Assembly (NCBI RefSeq): GCF_963576675.1
Contig: NC_088918.1
Span: forward strand, 34,629,501-34,693,500
Source: Euphorbia lathyris
Lineage: Eukaryota > Streptophyta > Magnoliopsida > Malpighiales > Euphorbiaceae
Direction of reading: 5' to 3'
DNA length: 64,000 nucleotides
Shown one piece after another: positions 12,175-23,200 of the stretch; positions within the stretch are counted from its first letter, which is position 1, and each line of letters begins with the position of its first letter. The translations under genes and the position numbers were made by a program. Below the pieces are notes generated by a model. It had not been told where the DNA came from and ran no database searches. It was given only the letters and a program-made list of their open reading frames with translations.

Positions 12175-12321
12175 TTTTTTTTTTTTTTAAAAAAATTTTG
12201 CGCAATGCGCTTACATTAAAGAAGAAAGAAAAATCCTCACCAGACCCGGATGTGATTCGAACCCATGACCTCCCAAGGCATAGGTAAGCTCTCAACCACT
12301 AGGCTAAGAGCTTCACCACTG
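12175..12321 (-). mobile_element. tRNA-derived SINE
   Basis: On the minus strand it begins CAGTGGTGAAGCTC, carries an A-box-like TAGCCTAGTGGTTGAGAGC and a perfect B box GGTTCGAATC, and ends in a T/A-rich tail. A perfect 14-bp target duplication gataatataaggtt flanks it (12161-12174 and 12322-12335). The spacing of the pol III boxes fits a tRNA head; the body after the B box is about 80 bp. Confidence 0.88.
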
Positions 12322-12335
12322 GATAATATAAGGTT

Positions 12336-13084
12336 ATATATATAAAATTACAAGAATATCATTATCATAAAATAATTATATTAATCATAGAAAGAAACAT
12401 GGTTTGTATTTGAATTTCTTCATCCAATTCATTTAAATCGATCTCAAATTTTTATTGGGATATTTATTTAGATCTATTTTAATATTCTACAATTGAATTC
12501 CATTTTTGAAACAAATTCATAAAAAATCATGTGGTAGAAATTTCCATGCCAGAATTCATGGTTTTTTTCTTCCTCACTCGTATATTTTTAGTTATTAATT
12601 ATTCATTCATGCTACATTTTTCCTTTAATTAATACTATATATATATATATAACTTCGTCTTGTAGCCGTCTCAATCTCCATCCTCGCAATTTTAATGGAA
12701 CTACTGTCTTTGCTATCAGTATTTATGCAATTCAACAACATTTCAACCAGCCAATATATGCAGGTAAAATTCACAATTACGCATCATTTTTTCATCAAAT
12801 CGATCTATATTTTTTTCCTTATTCACTATAGAAATTTAATAGGAATAATGTGTAGTAATGCAATGCTTAATTGCTGCTTTTAGATAAGTTTGTCAATTCC
12901 TTCCGTATACTTTCATCAAAAAATGGATCTTATTTTTTGCTTTCACCATCTCAACACTCGATTCTTTTCATTCTCCACTATCTCAAATTCCTCTTTCATG
13001 AATCCAATTTCATTTTCAATGATCAATTTTTTTTTTTCTTCAAGCTAAATAAACGGGGACCTTCCAATGATGCTTCAAATCTTA
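12336..13084. other. Intergenic, no gene seen
   Basis: AT-rich DNA with an (AT)n run near 12640. Short frames at 12695-13119 have low-complexity composition and no recognisable motif. Confidence 0.4.
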
Positions 13085-13093
13085 TTTCTTTAT

Positions 13094-13674
13094 GGGTTAA
13101 GGTGCAAAAATACTCCTAACGTTTTGGGCCTAGAGCAATTTTACCCATAACGTCTAAAATTGTGCAATTTTACCCCTAACGTTGGAAGCCAAGAGCAATT
13201 TTACCCCTACCGTTAATAAATTGGGTCAATTTGAGAAACAATTCATCAAACTGTCTTCTCGGTCATGAATCTTGTTATCTACACTTCATACGTGTGTCAT
13301 TTTATCAGTAACAAATCACAAACATTCGTTGGGATGTAAAAAAATAAAAAAAATATACTGTCTTTTTGTACGGATTAGACAAAAAAAATTCAAAAAATCC
13401 ACCGAATTTATAAATATTAATCTCAAATTCTATTATTAAATTATAAAAAACATGAAATTATTTTTTTAGAAGGAATTGTTATGCAATTGGTTCAGAGTAA
13501 TGAATAAAAATATCCGTGTTTTATAATAGTGTCTGAAATTGACCCAATTTATCAACGTTAGGGGTAAAATTGCTCTTGGCTTCCAACGTTAGAGGTAAAA
13601 TTGCACCATTTTAGACGTTAAGGGTAAAATTGCTTCTGGCCCAAAATGTTAGGGGTATTTTTGCACATTAACCC
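13094..13674. mobile_element. Non-autonomous Mutator-like element with long TIRs
   Basis: Begins GGGTTAAGGTGCAAAAATAC and ends with the complement of GGGTTAATGTGCAAAAATAC. The inverted arms extend about 130 bp and contain repeated taacgttaggggtaaaattg units. A perfect 9-bp target duplication tttctttat flanks it (13085-13093 and 13675-13683), the Mutator hallmark. The centre is about 300 bp of non-coding AT-rich DNA. A decayed relative of the arm lies at 54955-55080. Confidence 0.9.
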
Positions 13675-14289
13675 TTTCTTTATTAGTTGCTGATATATAT
13701 TCTTCATCATGTTCGTAACTTATTTCCATTAACCATTAAATTGATTCCATCAATTATGTTTGCTTTGAACCATTGAAAAATGCACTTGCTAAACTAAACC
13801 ACTAGAAAATACATTTGTTGAAATTGAACCACTAGAAATTACATTCTAAGGGTTTTTTAAGTTCTCAAATAGTTGCGTTAAAAAAAAAAGGTTCTAAAAC
13901 AGTCTCGAATTGATGACTCATAGTTGTATCTTGTCCAAAAAGTTGAACCAGATGTTCATAATTCCTTATGGGTTGGTGATCCATTGAACAACTCCCTGTT
14001 TGGCCTATGCTACAAAAATAATCAATAAAAATGATACTGATGTAGACACCGAGTCGGAGGACCTGTGACGAAAACCTGTAACAAGACGGTTGAAGCGATT
14101 GGTTCCGGAAGTTTTAAAACAAAAATATATAATAAAAAGGGAAGAAGTTAATGGGAGTCGCGGTCGTCAAGTGGACGGCTCGCAAGTGCTCAGCGATGTG
14201 GTGCGAATGCCTAGCGGCAGCCGACGCGTGTCCGACGACAGTTGGACGCGCGCCCGGCAGCGCGGGGCGCACGCTTGACGTCCGCTGGG

Positions 14290-14525
14290 CGCGCGCGCCC
14301 GACAGCGCGGGGCGCACGCCCGACGGCCGCTGGGCGCGCACGCCCGACGGCCGCTGGGCGCGCACGCCCGGCAGCCTCTGGGCGAGCGCCCAACGGGCGT
14401 TGGGCGAACGCCCAACGGGCGTTGGGCGAACGCCCAACTGCGGTGGGCGAATGCCCAACGCATGTTGGGCGACGCCCAACTGAAGTTGGGCGTTCGCCCA
14501 ACCTACTTTGGGCGACGCCCAACTT
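14290..14525. repeat. GC-rich palindromic minisatellite in 5' LTR
   Basis: Tandem short units of the type gggcgNNcgccc (for example cgcacgcccgacggccgctg, then tgggcgaacgcccaacgggc). Each is internally self-complementary. The 3' LTR retains only a short version (about 30800-30870). The long overlapping open frames here in every register come from composition, not coding. Confidence 0.8.
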
Positions 14526-14560
14526 TAGCCGGGCGTCGCCCAAAGATTCCGGGATCCGTG

Positions 14561-14570
14561 CCTATAAAAG
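14561..14570 (+). promoter_or_regulatory. Putative TATA box of 5' LTR
   Basis: cctataaaag lies just after the GC-rich block and before a leader-like stretch, and is conserved in the 3' LTR at 30886-30895. It is the likely core promoter of the retrotransposon. Confidence 0.6.
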
Positions 14571-15488
14571 ACACAGATCCCCATGCATTTGAAGGGGAGG
14601 AAATTTTTGGAGCTTTCTCACTCTAGACATTTTTAGAGAGAGAAAGGTAATTTTTTGGAGAAAATATTTTTTTTCCCAAAAAAAATCCAAATTTTCCAAA
14701 GTTGAATATTTTATCGAAAACACAAAAAACGCCGGAAAATCATAACTCGTGGAATCAAACGACTTCGACTGTCAGATACCGATCTTGAGGTATTATCTGA
14801 GGACTAGACTCGTTTTATTTATTTATTTATTCGTTTAATTTATTTTCTTACTTTATTTTTTAGAATATAGTTTTTATTTATTTAGTCATTTATTTATCAC
14901 GTCTTATTTAATTTCCCGTATTTATTTATTTTTGTCTCGTATTAAATAAACATTCGTTTTTGTTTTGAAATAAAAAACCTCGTTTCAATATCCCAACACG
15001 AACCGTGATCCGATTCAAAGGTAGTTCGGGATTAAAAAACGTTGTAATTATAAGTTTTGAAAATATTTCGAAATAACGTTTTAAAATAAAACATCGTTTT
15101 AGGATTCTCCGTTATAGACTATGATCCTATTTGGGTAGTTCGGAGATCCAAAACGATAGAATAGATCTAATTTAAAGTGTTTGAACAAATCTGGAAACTG
15201 TTGGACTAAATCTGTAATTCTGTCTTTTATGTCACTAACAGCAGATTAGCGACGGATTTTTCCGTCGGTAATCGGCTGGAATCCGAAAATACTCTTTTAA
15301 ACCCATTTCTTCAACTTTTTTTATATTTAATCTCTTATATATATATGTATAATTATGTAATATGTTAGTTAAAATTATTTTTGAGGCATTCACCTAATAA
15401 TTATCTATATACTTACTTACTTTGTATATTCAATTATAATTTTCATTGTTTTGGTTTTATGGAATTATTTGTATATGTATATATAGTT

Positions 15489-16962
15489 GGGAAAAGTACA
15501 AAAATAAATCTTGTGGTTACACCCATTTTCGAACAACACCCATGTGGTTTAAAAGTTTACAAAGTGGTACCATGTACTTCATTCCGTTAGCAAACACATA
15601 CCAAATTGACTAACGGTGTTAAAAGTCAAAAGGAAAAGAGTTAATTTGGTCCTTATATTTATTTATTTTTATAAATTAACCCTCTTATTATCTAATTATC
15701 ACAAACAAACCCCAAAATAAAAAATAAAAATCAAATACACCATCTTCTCCGTTTTTTTTAATTTCTTATTTTTCTTTTCCTTATCTCTCTCCTCTTTGTT
15801 AATTTTTCCCAAGCATCGAAATCGAATCCCACCAATTCCAATTTCGAAGAACACAAAGCCACACAATTTCATCAATTCTTCACTGAGGAAGCCACTGCGG
15901 CTCTCAAATTGGTGTTCCGCAACCAAATTACCTCAGTTTTAATTTGATTTCAACTTTCAAGGATTAGAAGATGAGGCTGTTGAAGGTAGCTACTTGTAAC
16001 TTGAATCAGTGGGCGATAGACTTTGATTCTAACTTAAAGAACACAAAGGACTCCGTTACTAAGGCCAAAGAAGCAGGTGCCGCTATCAGACTTGGCCCTG
16101 AGCTTGAAATCACTGGCTATGGCTGTGAAGATCATTTCTTAGAGCTCGATACTGTCACTCACGCGTAAGTTAGTTGAGTATTGAATTGGTAATTGTGAAA
16201 TTCTGCTTAATTTTGGGATGATTTTGATTTTCACAGCATGTGGGAGTGCTTGAAGGAAATTCTGGTTGGGGATTATACAGATGGGATATTGTGCAGCTTC
16301 TGGATGCCTGTTATTAAAGGATCAGAGCGTTATAATTGTCAAGTTTTGTGCATTAACAGGAAAATTATAATGATTCGCCCCAAAATATGGCTTGCTAACG
16401 ATGGGAATTACAGGGAGCTAAGATGGTTCACTGCCTGGAAGCAGAAAGATCAGGTTGTTGACTCTCAACTCCCATTTGACATTTCAAAGGCTGTAAATCA
16501 GGATTCAGTACCTTTTGGCTATGGTTTCATTCAGTTTTTAGATACGTAAGTTATAAGGATGTCAATTGCTGTTGAATTTCCTTTTACAGTATATGTTGCA
16601 CGAAAAGTTTGATTTTAAAGCTTATCTTTTGTAATTTGAAAAATTGGAGAGAGGGAAGAGAGAGAAAGAAGAAGAAGAAAAAAAGAAATTAAAGAGAAAT
16701 GAAGGAGATGGTGTAATTGATATTTATTTTTTATTTTGGGGTTTGTTTGTGATAATTAGACAATAAAGGGGTTAATTTATAAAAATAAATAAATATAAGG
16801 ACCAAATTAACTCCTTTTCCTTTGACTTTTAACACCGTTAGTCAATTTGGTATGTGTTTGCTAACGGAATGAAGTACATGGTACCACTTTGCAAACTTTT
16901 AAACCACATTGGTGTTGTTCAAAAATGAGTGTAACCACAAGGTTTATTTTTGTACTTTTCCC
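15489..16962. mobile_element. Pack-MULE carrying NAD+ synthetase exons
   Basis: Terminal inverted repeats of about 300 bp begin GGGAAAAGTACAAAAATAAA at 15489 and end with the complement at 16962. A 9-bp target duplication tatatagtt lies at 15480-15488 and 16963-16971. The 3' LTR shows the uninterrupted site near 31803, so the limits are certain. Between the TIRs is host-derived sequence: an apparent 5' UTR, then two exons of glutamine-dependent NAD+ synthetase with the intron still present, so capture was at DNA level. No transposase. Confidence 0.95.
15971..16545 (+). pseudogene. Captured 5' exons of glutamine-dependent NAD+ synthetase
   Basis: Exon 1 (15971-16164) starts at an ATG and reads [20 protein letters not shown], then [19 protein letters not shown] and LELDTVTH, the N-terminal nitrilase (glutaminase) domain of plant NAD+ synthetase. 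A GTAAGT...CAG intron (16165-16236) follows, then exon 2 (16237-16545): [48 protein letters not shown], ending at another GTAAG donor. The exon 2 start seems to have two extra bases (catgtggga), which would break the frame. The remainder of the ~720-residue enzyme, including the synthetase domain, is absent. Non-functional passenger of the Pack-MULE. Confidence 0.9.
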
Positions 16963-18316
16963 TATATAGTTTTTGGTTTATTTAAATGGATTTAGCCATT
17001 ATTGAGGATAGGATGTTTCCTATATGTTCATAAACTATTTTGGGATCCAAATTACTTTCCTTTTCTTTTAAACTTGTATAGTTTTAGTTATTTTGACATA
17101 GTTATAATTAGGATAAAAATGTATTTTGTTTAGTACTCTTTTTCTCATTTTCTTTATTATATCATATAGTATTTCTTATTCATTTTCATCTATAAATACG
17201 TCCTTATTTTTAGATAAAACTATGTATATATATATTCCTATCTTATTTTTGTATATATATGTTTATATTTCAAATATGTTTGATTGGGTAAAATTGGACC
17301 TTGATTTGTTAATTGTTGTAATTATGTTCAAGTAAGGTTCAATTGAGTGAAAAAGGGGAAAACAAACCACAAAAAGAGAGTTTAATTTGTTTGTTTAAAT
17401 TAAAGCTTTTCTAGATATTCCTAAAGTGTAAATAACGTTTTCTTGTCATTTTTAAACCATTTCCAAAATATCACATGTTGAAACCTTAATTCGTTCCAAC
17501 GACGGATTAAGCGAACCTTGTAATTAAAATCGTGTTGTTGTAAATAATAGAGTTTTGAATCGTTTTCTTACTCAAATGGATTTGTACAAAAATAATTGGA
17601 CTTGTATGCCTAATCACGTTTTTGGAGTTAAAGTTTTTATTCCATATTTTCAAACATTCGAGTCGTTCCAACGGCGATTCGAGTCGATGTCATGTAAAGT
17701 AACGGGGTTTTAAAGCGTACCTAAATCATTCCAACGGCGATTAAGGTACGAACCATGTAAATAAACTCGTTTTTGGGGAATGAGATTAGCTTAGAGTTAG
17801 TGTATAAAGCATAAATCACCTTGTGAATAAATCAATTCTTCCTTCTCCCCCTCTCTCTCCTATGTATTTTTAATTCATGTAAATGGGTGATTCTTTACTA
17901 AAGTGGCTTTTAATGACATGCTCAAAACGGTTTTCAAAGCGAGAAAGAAAAGGTTTCAAATGAATTTTAAACTTAAAGAAATATGCGATTAATCCGTTAT
18001 CGCCTAACACGCTGAGTAGGAGGCCGGTGGTTCATAACCGGGCGATATCGGGGTGCCTAGTAGCCTTTCTCCGGAAAGGAGCTAGCCTTCTCGGCTCGTA
18101 CCTAAGTTTCCCGAACCCTCACCGGTCTCCCGCAAGGGATCGGTGTTCATTTTCCCATTCGTGGGTGGCGACTCTTCCATACTCCGAGCTCCGGTCCTGC
18201 CGAGCAGCTTGATTCCACGATTGGTTGCTTTCGGCGCCAATCACCGCTTACATCGCCATGAGGTGTCCACCCCCAGGTCCGCCCGGGCGAGGCCGTTCGG
18301 CACCTTGTCTAACAAG

Positions 18317-18334
18317 TGGCGACTCTGCTGGGGA
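18317..18334 (+). other. Primer-binding site
   Basis: TGGCGACTCTGCTGGGGA begins two bases after the 5' LTR and has the TGG start complementary to a tRNA 3' CCA end. It resembles the sites used by Tat/Ogre elements; I did not match it to a specific tRNA. Confidence 0.8.
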
Positions 18335-20223
18335 AGCGAGAAATTTGATTCCGGAAGGCGTGTATTAAGCCCTTAACGGGGACGGATCGTATTATTTCTT
18401 TTCGTATGCATTCATAAGCATTATTGCAAACCTTTTGGGTAATTTCCGCGAAACCTCTAGCGAGAGTCCATTCGTCGCTCGAAAGAGGCTAGTGTAAGTC
18501 CCCCCTTACAGTAAGGCGCCAAAGGGTCCCCATCCATTCGTTAAGGGCGAATTTGTGCGGTCCTGTGAGGTCCCGCGATCAGCCGTGTCAGCATATAGTA
18601 GCCTTAGAAGTTGCCATAGGATTACCCGTTACTATTTTTGATGTGATGAATGAATAAATTCGTGTTTTCAAATTGCCATGATACGTGTCTAATCCTAAAA
18701 TACATAAAGAAAATGAAACGAGACGTTAATATATACTCTTAAACCGATATACAAACTACCCCAAAGCATCGAAACGATTCGAACTAAAGACGACTTAGTC
18801 ATCTCGTATGAATGAACTTGTGCGGCCCGCCTGGTCCCTTTCCATGTCCCGAAGAAGGCACATGTTCAGGATATATGTTATGACGTAAGCACGTATTAGT
18901 GTGAATCGGTTTGGTATTAAGGATAGTTATATCTCGATTCAAAAGACTATATTAACGATAGTCGTTATTCACATTCTTTAAATAGGTTGGGATAAAACGA
19001 AATTATGACAAAACAAAAACAAAGAACATTTCTGTTTCGAATGACCCCGTTGTAACGTAAAGAGTTTCGCAAACGTGGCCCGTCCCTTCCGAATAAAAGA
19101 CGAGCTCTTACGTTATGCCTTGTGTTGTTCTTAAGAGAAATGGATGTATCCGCAAAAGTGACTAAGAAAATAAAAGAAAAGAAAAATAAAAACGACCAAA
19201 ATCGTTCCGTATCTACGATATATGTCAATCCCGAGAGTAGTTAAAGAAAATGAACCAATGCCGTTGAATACGTGCCTCGAACTGGTATATACACCGTTTA
19301 AAATCACGAAGCCGAATTGAGCTAAATCGCATGATTGCACCATATGGACGAGACTGTGGGTTTGACTAATGGCTCGATCATTTCGACCGTTACCAAAACT
19401 ACAAGAAATATGGCCTGATCTGCGTGTTTGCTTAACTCGCGTCTAAATGAAAAAGAACGGTAATATCCCTGCTTCGAATAAGCATGCGATTAAACGAAAC
19501 GTTGATTTTCTATAACCACGCTAGGATGATATATCCCGTAAATTGGAAGAAATAAAGAGTTGTTATTAGCCGAAAGATTATCGTGCGCTCAAATAAGACT
19601 CACCGTCTTTTCACGTAGCAAAAACGAGCAAACGGATTCTTAACGCTAAAAACAAACACGTTACGCGATGAGTCTGTTCCTTAAAAGTGCTTTCATCACT
19701 AAATAAACACGTGGTTACGTCTCTCGATAGATCCAAAAGATCCCGTCGTAATCCAAAAATCGAGACTCGAACCCACGCAAATAAAAGGGAACGAGTCATT
19801 GTCAATAACGAACGATTGAACCAGAAGAATAACTCGTACCACGTCTAAATCCGAGATACGCTCAAAAGGGAGTCAAAACCCAAACTAATGCGTTTCGCAA
19901 AATGACAAAAGACGAGTTATTCAAAAGGGCAATCCATTTGGTCAATATCTTAGTCACTGAACGCTGATACGTTAAAACGAACTGTATTGTCTGATGGATG
20001 ATTTACTTTTCCGCAATAATCGACGGCATCACGCGTCCCCTGGACCGCAATGTGAGCCCCAAACCAAAATCCTAAGAAAGAGACTTGGACCATCGAGTGT
20101 GTGGAGGAATAAGGGTGGAAGAGAGATGATGTGATACGTGTAATTAGACTGACGTTTGTTCTTCTTATCTTATATATCCGTAAATAAATAAACGCACACA
20201 CCACGAATCATGCATACATACTA
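18335..20223 (+). other. Retrotransposon leader, no intact ORF
   Basis: About 1.9 kb between the primer-binding site and gag. Some Tat/Ogre elements carry an extra ORF1 here, but all frames are short. The minus-strand frames at 18965-20204 show no recognisable domain. Confidence 0.6.
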
Positions 20224-23200
20224 ATGGACGCCGTTCACGCAGACTTCATCATTAAGCGGTTGTGGTTCCGCGAGAGTAATCGGCTAGTCAGGAAGTTTGA
20301 TCAGTTATGGATCGTCAGTTCCGAATCAGCAGTTGTAACGTCCGAATCATCGTTGTCCGAATCAGCTCAGTCTTCGGTCAGTATGTCTACGCCAGATGAG
20401 AGAATATCAGGGTTAGAAAGAGTGGTAAACAACCTCAACGATCAGTTAACCGCAATTTTAGTCCAGCTGGACGAGCTTACAATTAAGAGTAACAAGAGTG
20501 GCAGTAAACCAGCTAAGAGCATTGTGAGCACGGGTCCCCGTTTTGGAAATAACTATCAGGATTGCGTAACAAGCAGTTTGGGAAAGAGAAAACAAAGGGA
20601 AGAGGAATGGAAGCAGCACATCACTCAGGAAGTGCATGATCTATGCGGGGTAGGCTCTGGGAGTCAGGATTTTTATAACTTGAAGAACTGCTTATCGGCA
20701 ACTGCTTTGCCTTTGAAATTCCAGCTCCCGAACATGAAGAAGTTCGATGGAACTGAGGATCCTACCGCCCATGTGAACCAATATGTGGCAGCAATGAAAC
20801 ATATAATTCTGACGGAGGAACAAATCCTAGGGTTGTTCAGCGCCTATCTGGAAGGAGTTGCCCTCATGTGGTTTCATGCATTGCCACTAGGAACGAAGAG
20901 AGATTGGAAAGAACTAGTGAAAGTATTCATCACCCAATATAGCTTCAACACTACGTTTGAGGTTACTTTGAGGGAGCTAGAGAGCACCAAGCAGCAGGCT
21001 GGGGAGTCTTTGTCCGACTTTGTGAGTAGGTGGAGAGCTAAGGCAGCAGTTATGAAACAAAAGCCGTCGGAGCAGGATCAGATCCGGGTGGTAATCAGCA
21101 ACACTTTGCCATATGTTAAGAATGAGTTGCGGTGCATGCCTTTCACCAATTTTAATCAGATGTATGGCTACCTTTTGACAGTTGAGGGGGATAGAGAGCC
21201 GAAAAGAGCTTGTACTAACTGGACGAAGTCGGGGTATAGTGCCAGAGGGCCAAGTACTAATATAGAACCTACCGCAGTGAAAGTGCTTGAACTTAACGCT
21301 ATCGGGAAAAGGCAGTTCGCTCAATTTGATCTGACCTATGCAAAAGTTTTCGAACGATTGCAGAAAAAGGATTTGCTGAAAGCCCTTACTCCCAAGAACA
21401 AGACAGGACCCACACCACGGATGATAACCATGGGGTATTGCGAGTTCCATAGTAACTACGGGCACACCATTGAAAATTGTGAGAGGCTAAAGCATGAGAT
21501 CCAGGATCTGATTGATAAAAAGAAAATAGTCGACCCATCGTCAGTAAACCCTCCCCTTAGGGTGAGCGCAATTGGATCTGGGTTGGAAGAGAGCTTTGTG
21601 GTGGAGTCATTCTGCGAGTTTAAGGAGGAGCTGTTGGACTCCAATGAGAAAAGAAATGTGGGAAATGGTTTATACGTGTCTGTTTTGGAGGAAGAGCCAA
21701 CAGAAGAAGTGATGGACGATAGAACTAAAACTGAGGAAACCGAGAAAGTATCATCTCGGAGGATCATGCCTGTGTTGAAATCGTTTAGTGGGGTAGAAGA
21801 CCCCGAAGCTCATTTGTATGGATACGTATGTGCTATGTTTGGGGAGTCATACAAAGTGGAAAAGGTCGCTCCATGGTTCTATCTTTCGCTGGTGGGCGAA
21901 CCTTTGAAGTGGTTTCAATCGCTACCTGACTCGACTAAGCATGATTGGTCACTGATGTCAAGCTTGTTTTTGATGAAGTACCGAAGAGATAAAACACAGG
22001 CAGGGGAACATAGCGCGATGCAAATTGGGCCTATCAAACGTCCGTTTCCGACGGTCAGCAAGTATAATGAAGGCAAGGACCCCATGGAGCACTTTCATTT
22101 TTACCTATCCGCTATGGGTCCTTTGGGCTTCAAAGAGGACGAAATCATGAGTTTGTTTTGCAACTCGTTGGCGGGAGAGTCACTAGTGTGGTATATGTCT
22201 CTTCCGATGAACGTTAAAGTGAATTGGGCTGAAATGACTAAGAGATTCATCAAGAAGTACACCGCAGGGGGATACCCAGAGGAAGTGCCGATGTTACCCG
22301 ATGAGGAGACACCTGAGGCGGTGTTAACCATGGCTAAGTACAAAGGAGGTGAGAACCCCATCGACCACATAAACTATTTCCGTGCCTACATGTTTGATGC
22401 AGGACTCTATCGAAGTGAGTTGGTTCAGCATTTTCCAAAGACACTCGTAGGAGAAGCTTTGATGTGGCACCGAATGCTCTCGGCAAAGGCAAAAGGGGAC
22501 TGGGGGTCCCTCATGGAGGCTTTCGTGCAGAGATATGAGATGCACATCCCGTGGACTGGGTCATTGGAAGATTTAGAAAGGATCAAGCAATTTCCCGAGG
22601 AAGCATTCGTGGATTATGCTAGGAGATGGAGGTTCAAGTATGCCTTATGTCGGGTCACCTTGAGCGATCGGGAGCAACTCATGTGTATCCGAAGGGGTGC
22701 TATTCCACTCATCGTTAGAAGAATGAATGGAGTGTTCCTCAGGGACTATGAAGAACTGATAGGCTGGGCTCGGTATGGATCGTCGGACCCTTCCTACGTA
22801 AATCCGAACGTCCCTCACGTAATGGATCTGATGGTCGTGGATATTTGGGGAAGTTCCTCCGACGAGGAGGGTATCAATCTGAGAGTTCCGATCAACATCT
22901 GGGATGAGTCTGATGATGAGCTGGAAATGGCTGCTAGCACCGAAGGAAAGATTCTGCCAGGTTTTGAGATCTTCAATGATGTTACCGACTGGGGCAAAGG
23001 AGAAGCAAGCTGTTTCATCGAGGAGATCATGATGTTAGATCTTAATGCCGAGGAGCAGGTGATCACTATTAAGGCAACTGTGGGAGCGGTGGACGAGCCC
23101 AGTACCTCCAAGGCTTATGAGAAACCCGAGAACCCCGATGATGAAAATTGTATTACTGCTTTATTTGAATCCGATGATGTACTCACCAACACTATCAATG

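Larger units (their letters stand above)
14041..18314 (+). repeat. 5' LTR (interrupted by Pack-MULE)
   Basis: Collinear with the 3' LTR except for the Pack-MULE at 15489-16962 and an expanded GC-rich repeat block at about 14290-14510 that adds roughly 170 bp. In the first 240 bp I count eight differences from the 3' LTR, all transitions; the AT-rich remainder looks closer to identical. Confidence 0.95.

Noticed and set aside
12240..12321. tRNA gene on the minus strand
   Set aside because: A and B boxes are present, but no cloverleaf acceptor stem closes, and the 14-bp target duplication plus A-rich tail show a SINE.
12695..13119. Two plus ORFs of 62 and 82 codons
   Set aside because: AT-rich composition, no homology recognised; the second runs into the MULE terminal repeat.
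14114..14592. Cluster of long ORFs on both strands
   Set aside because: GC-rich palindromic LTR minisatellite; low-complexity R/A/G/P peptides in every frame.
18965..20204. Minus-strand ORFs in the Gypsy leader as an extra gene
   Set aside because: Short, overlapping, no domain signal and no splice logic; kept only as leader sequence.
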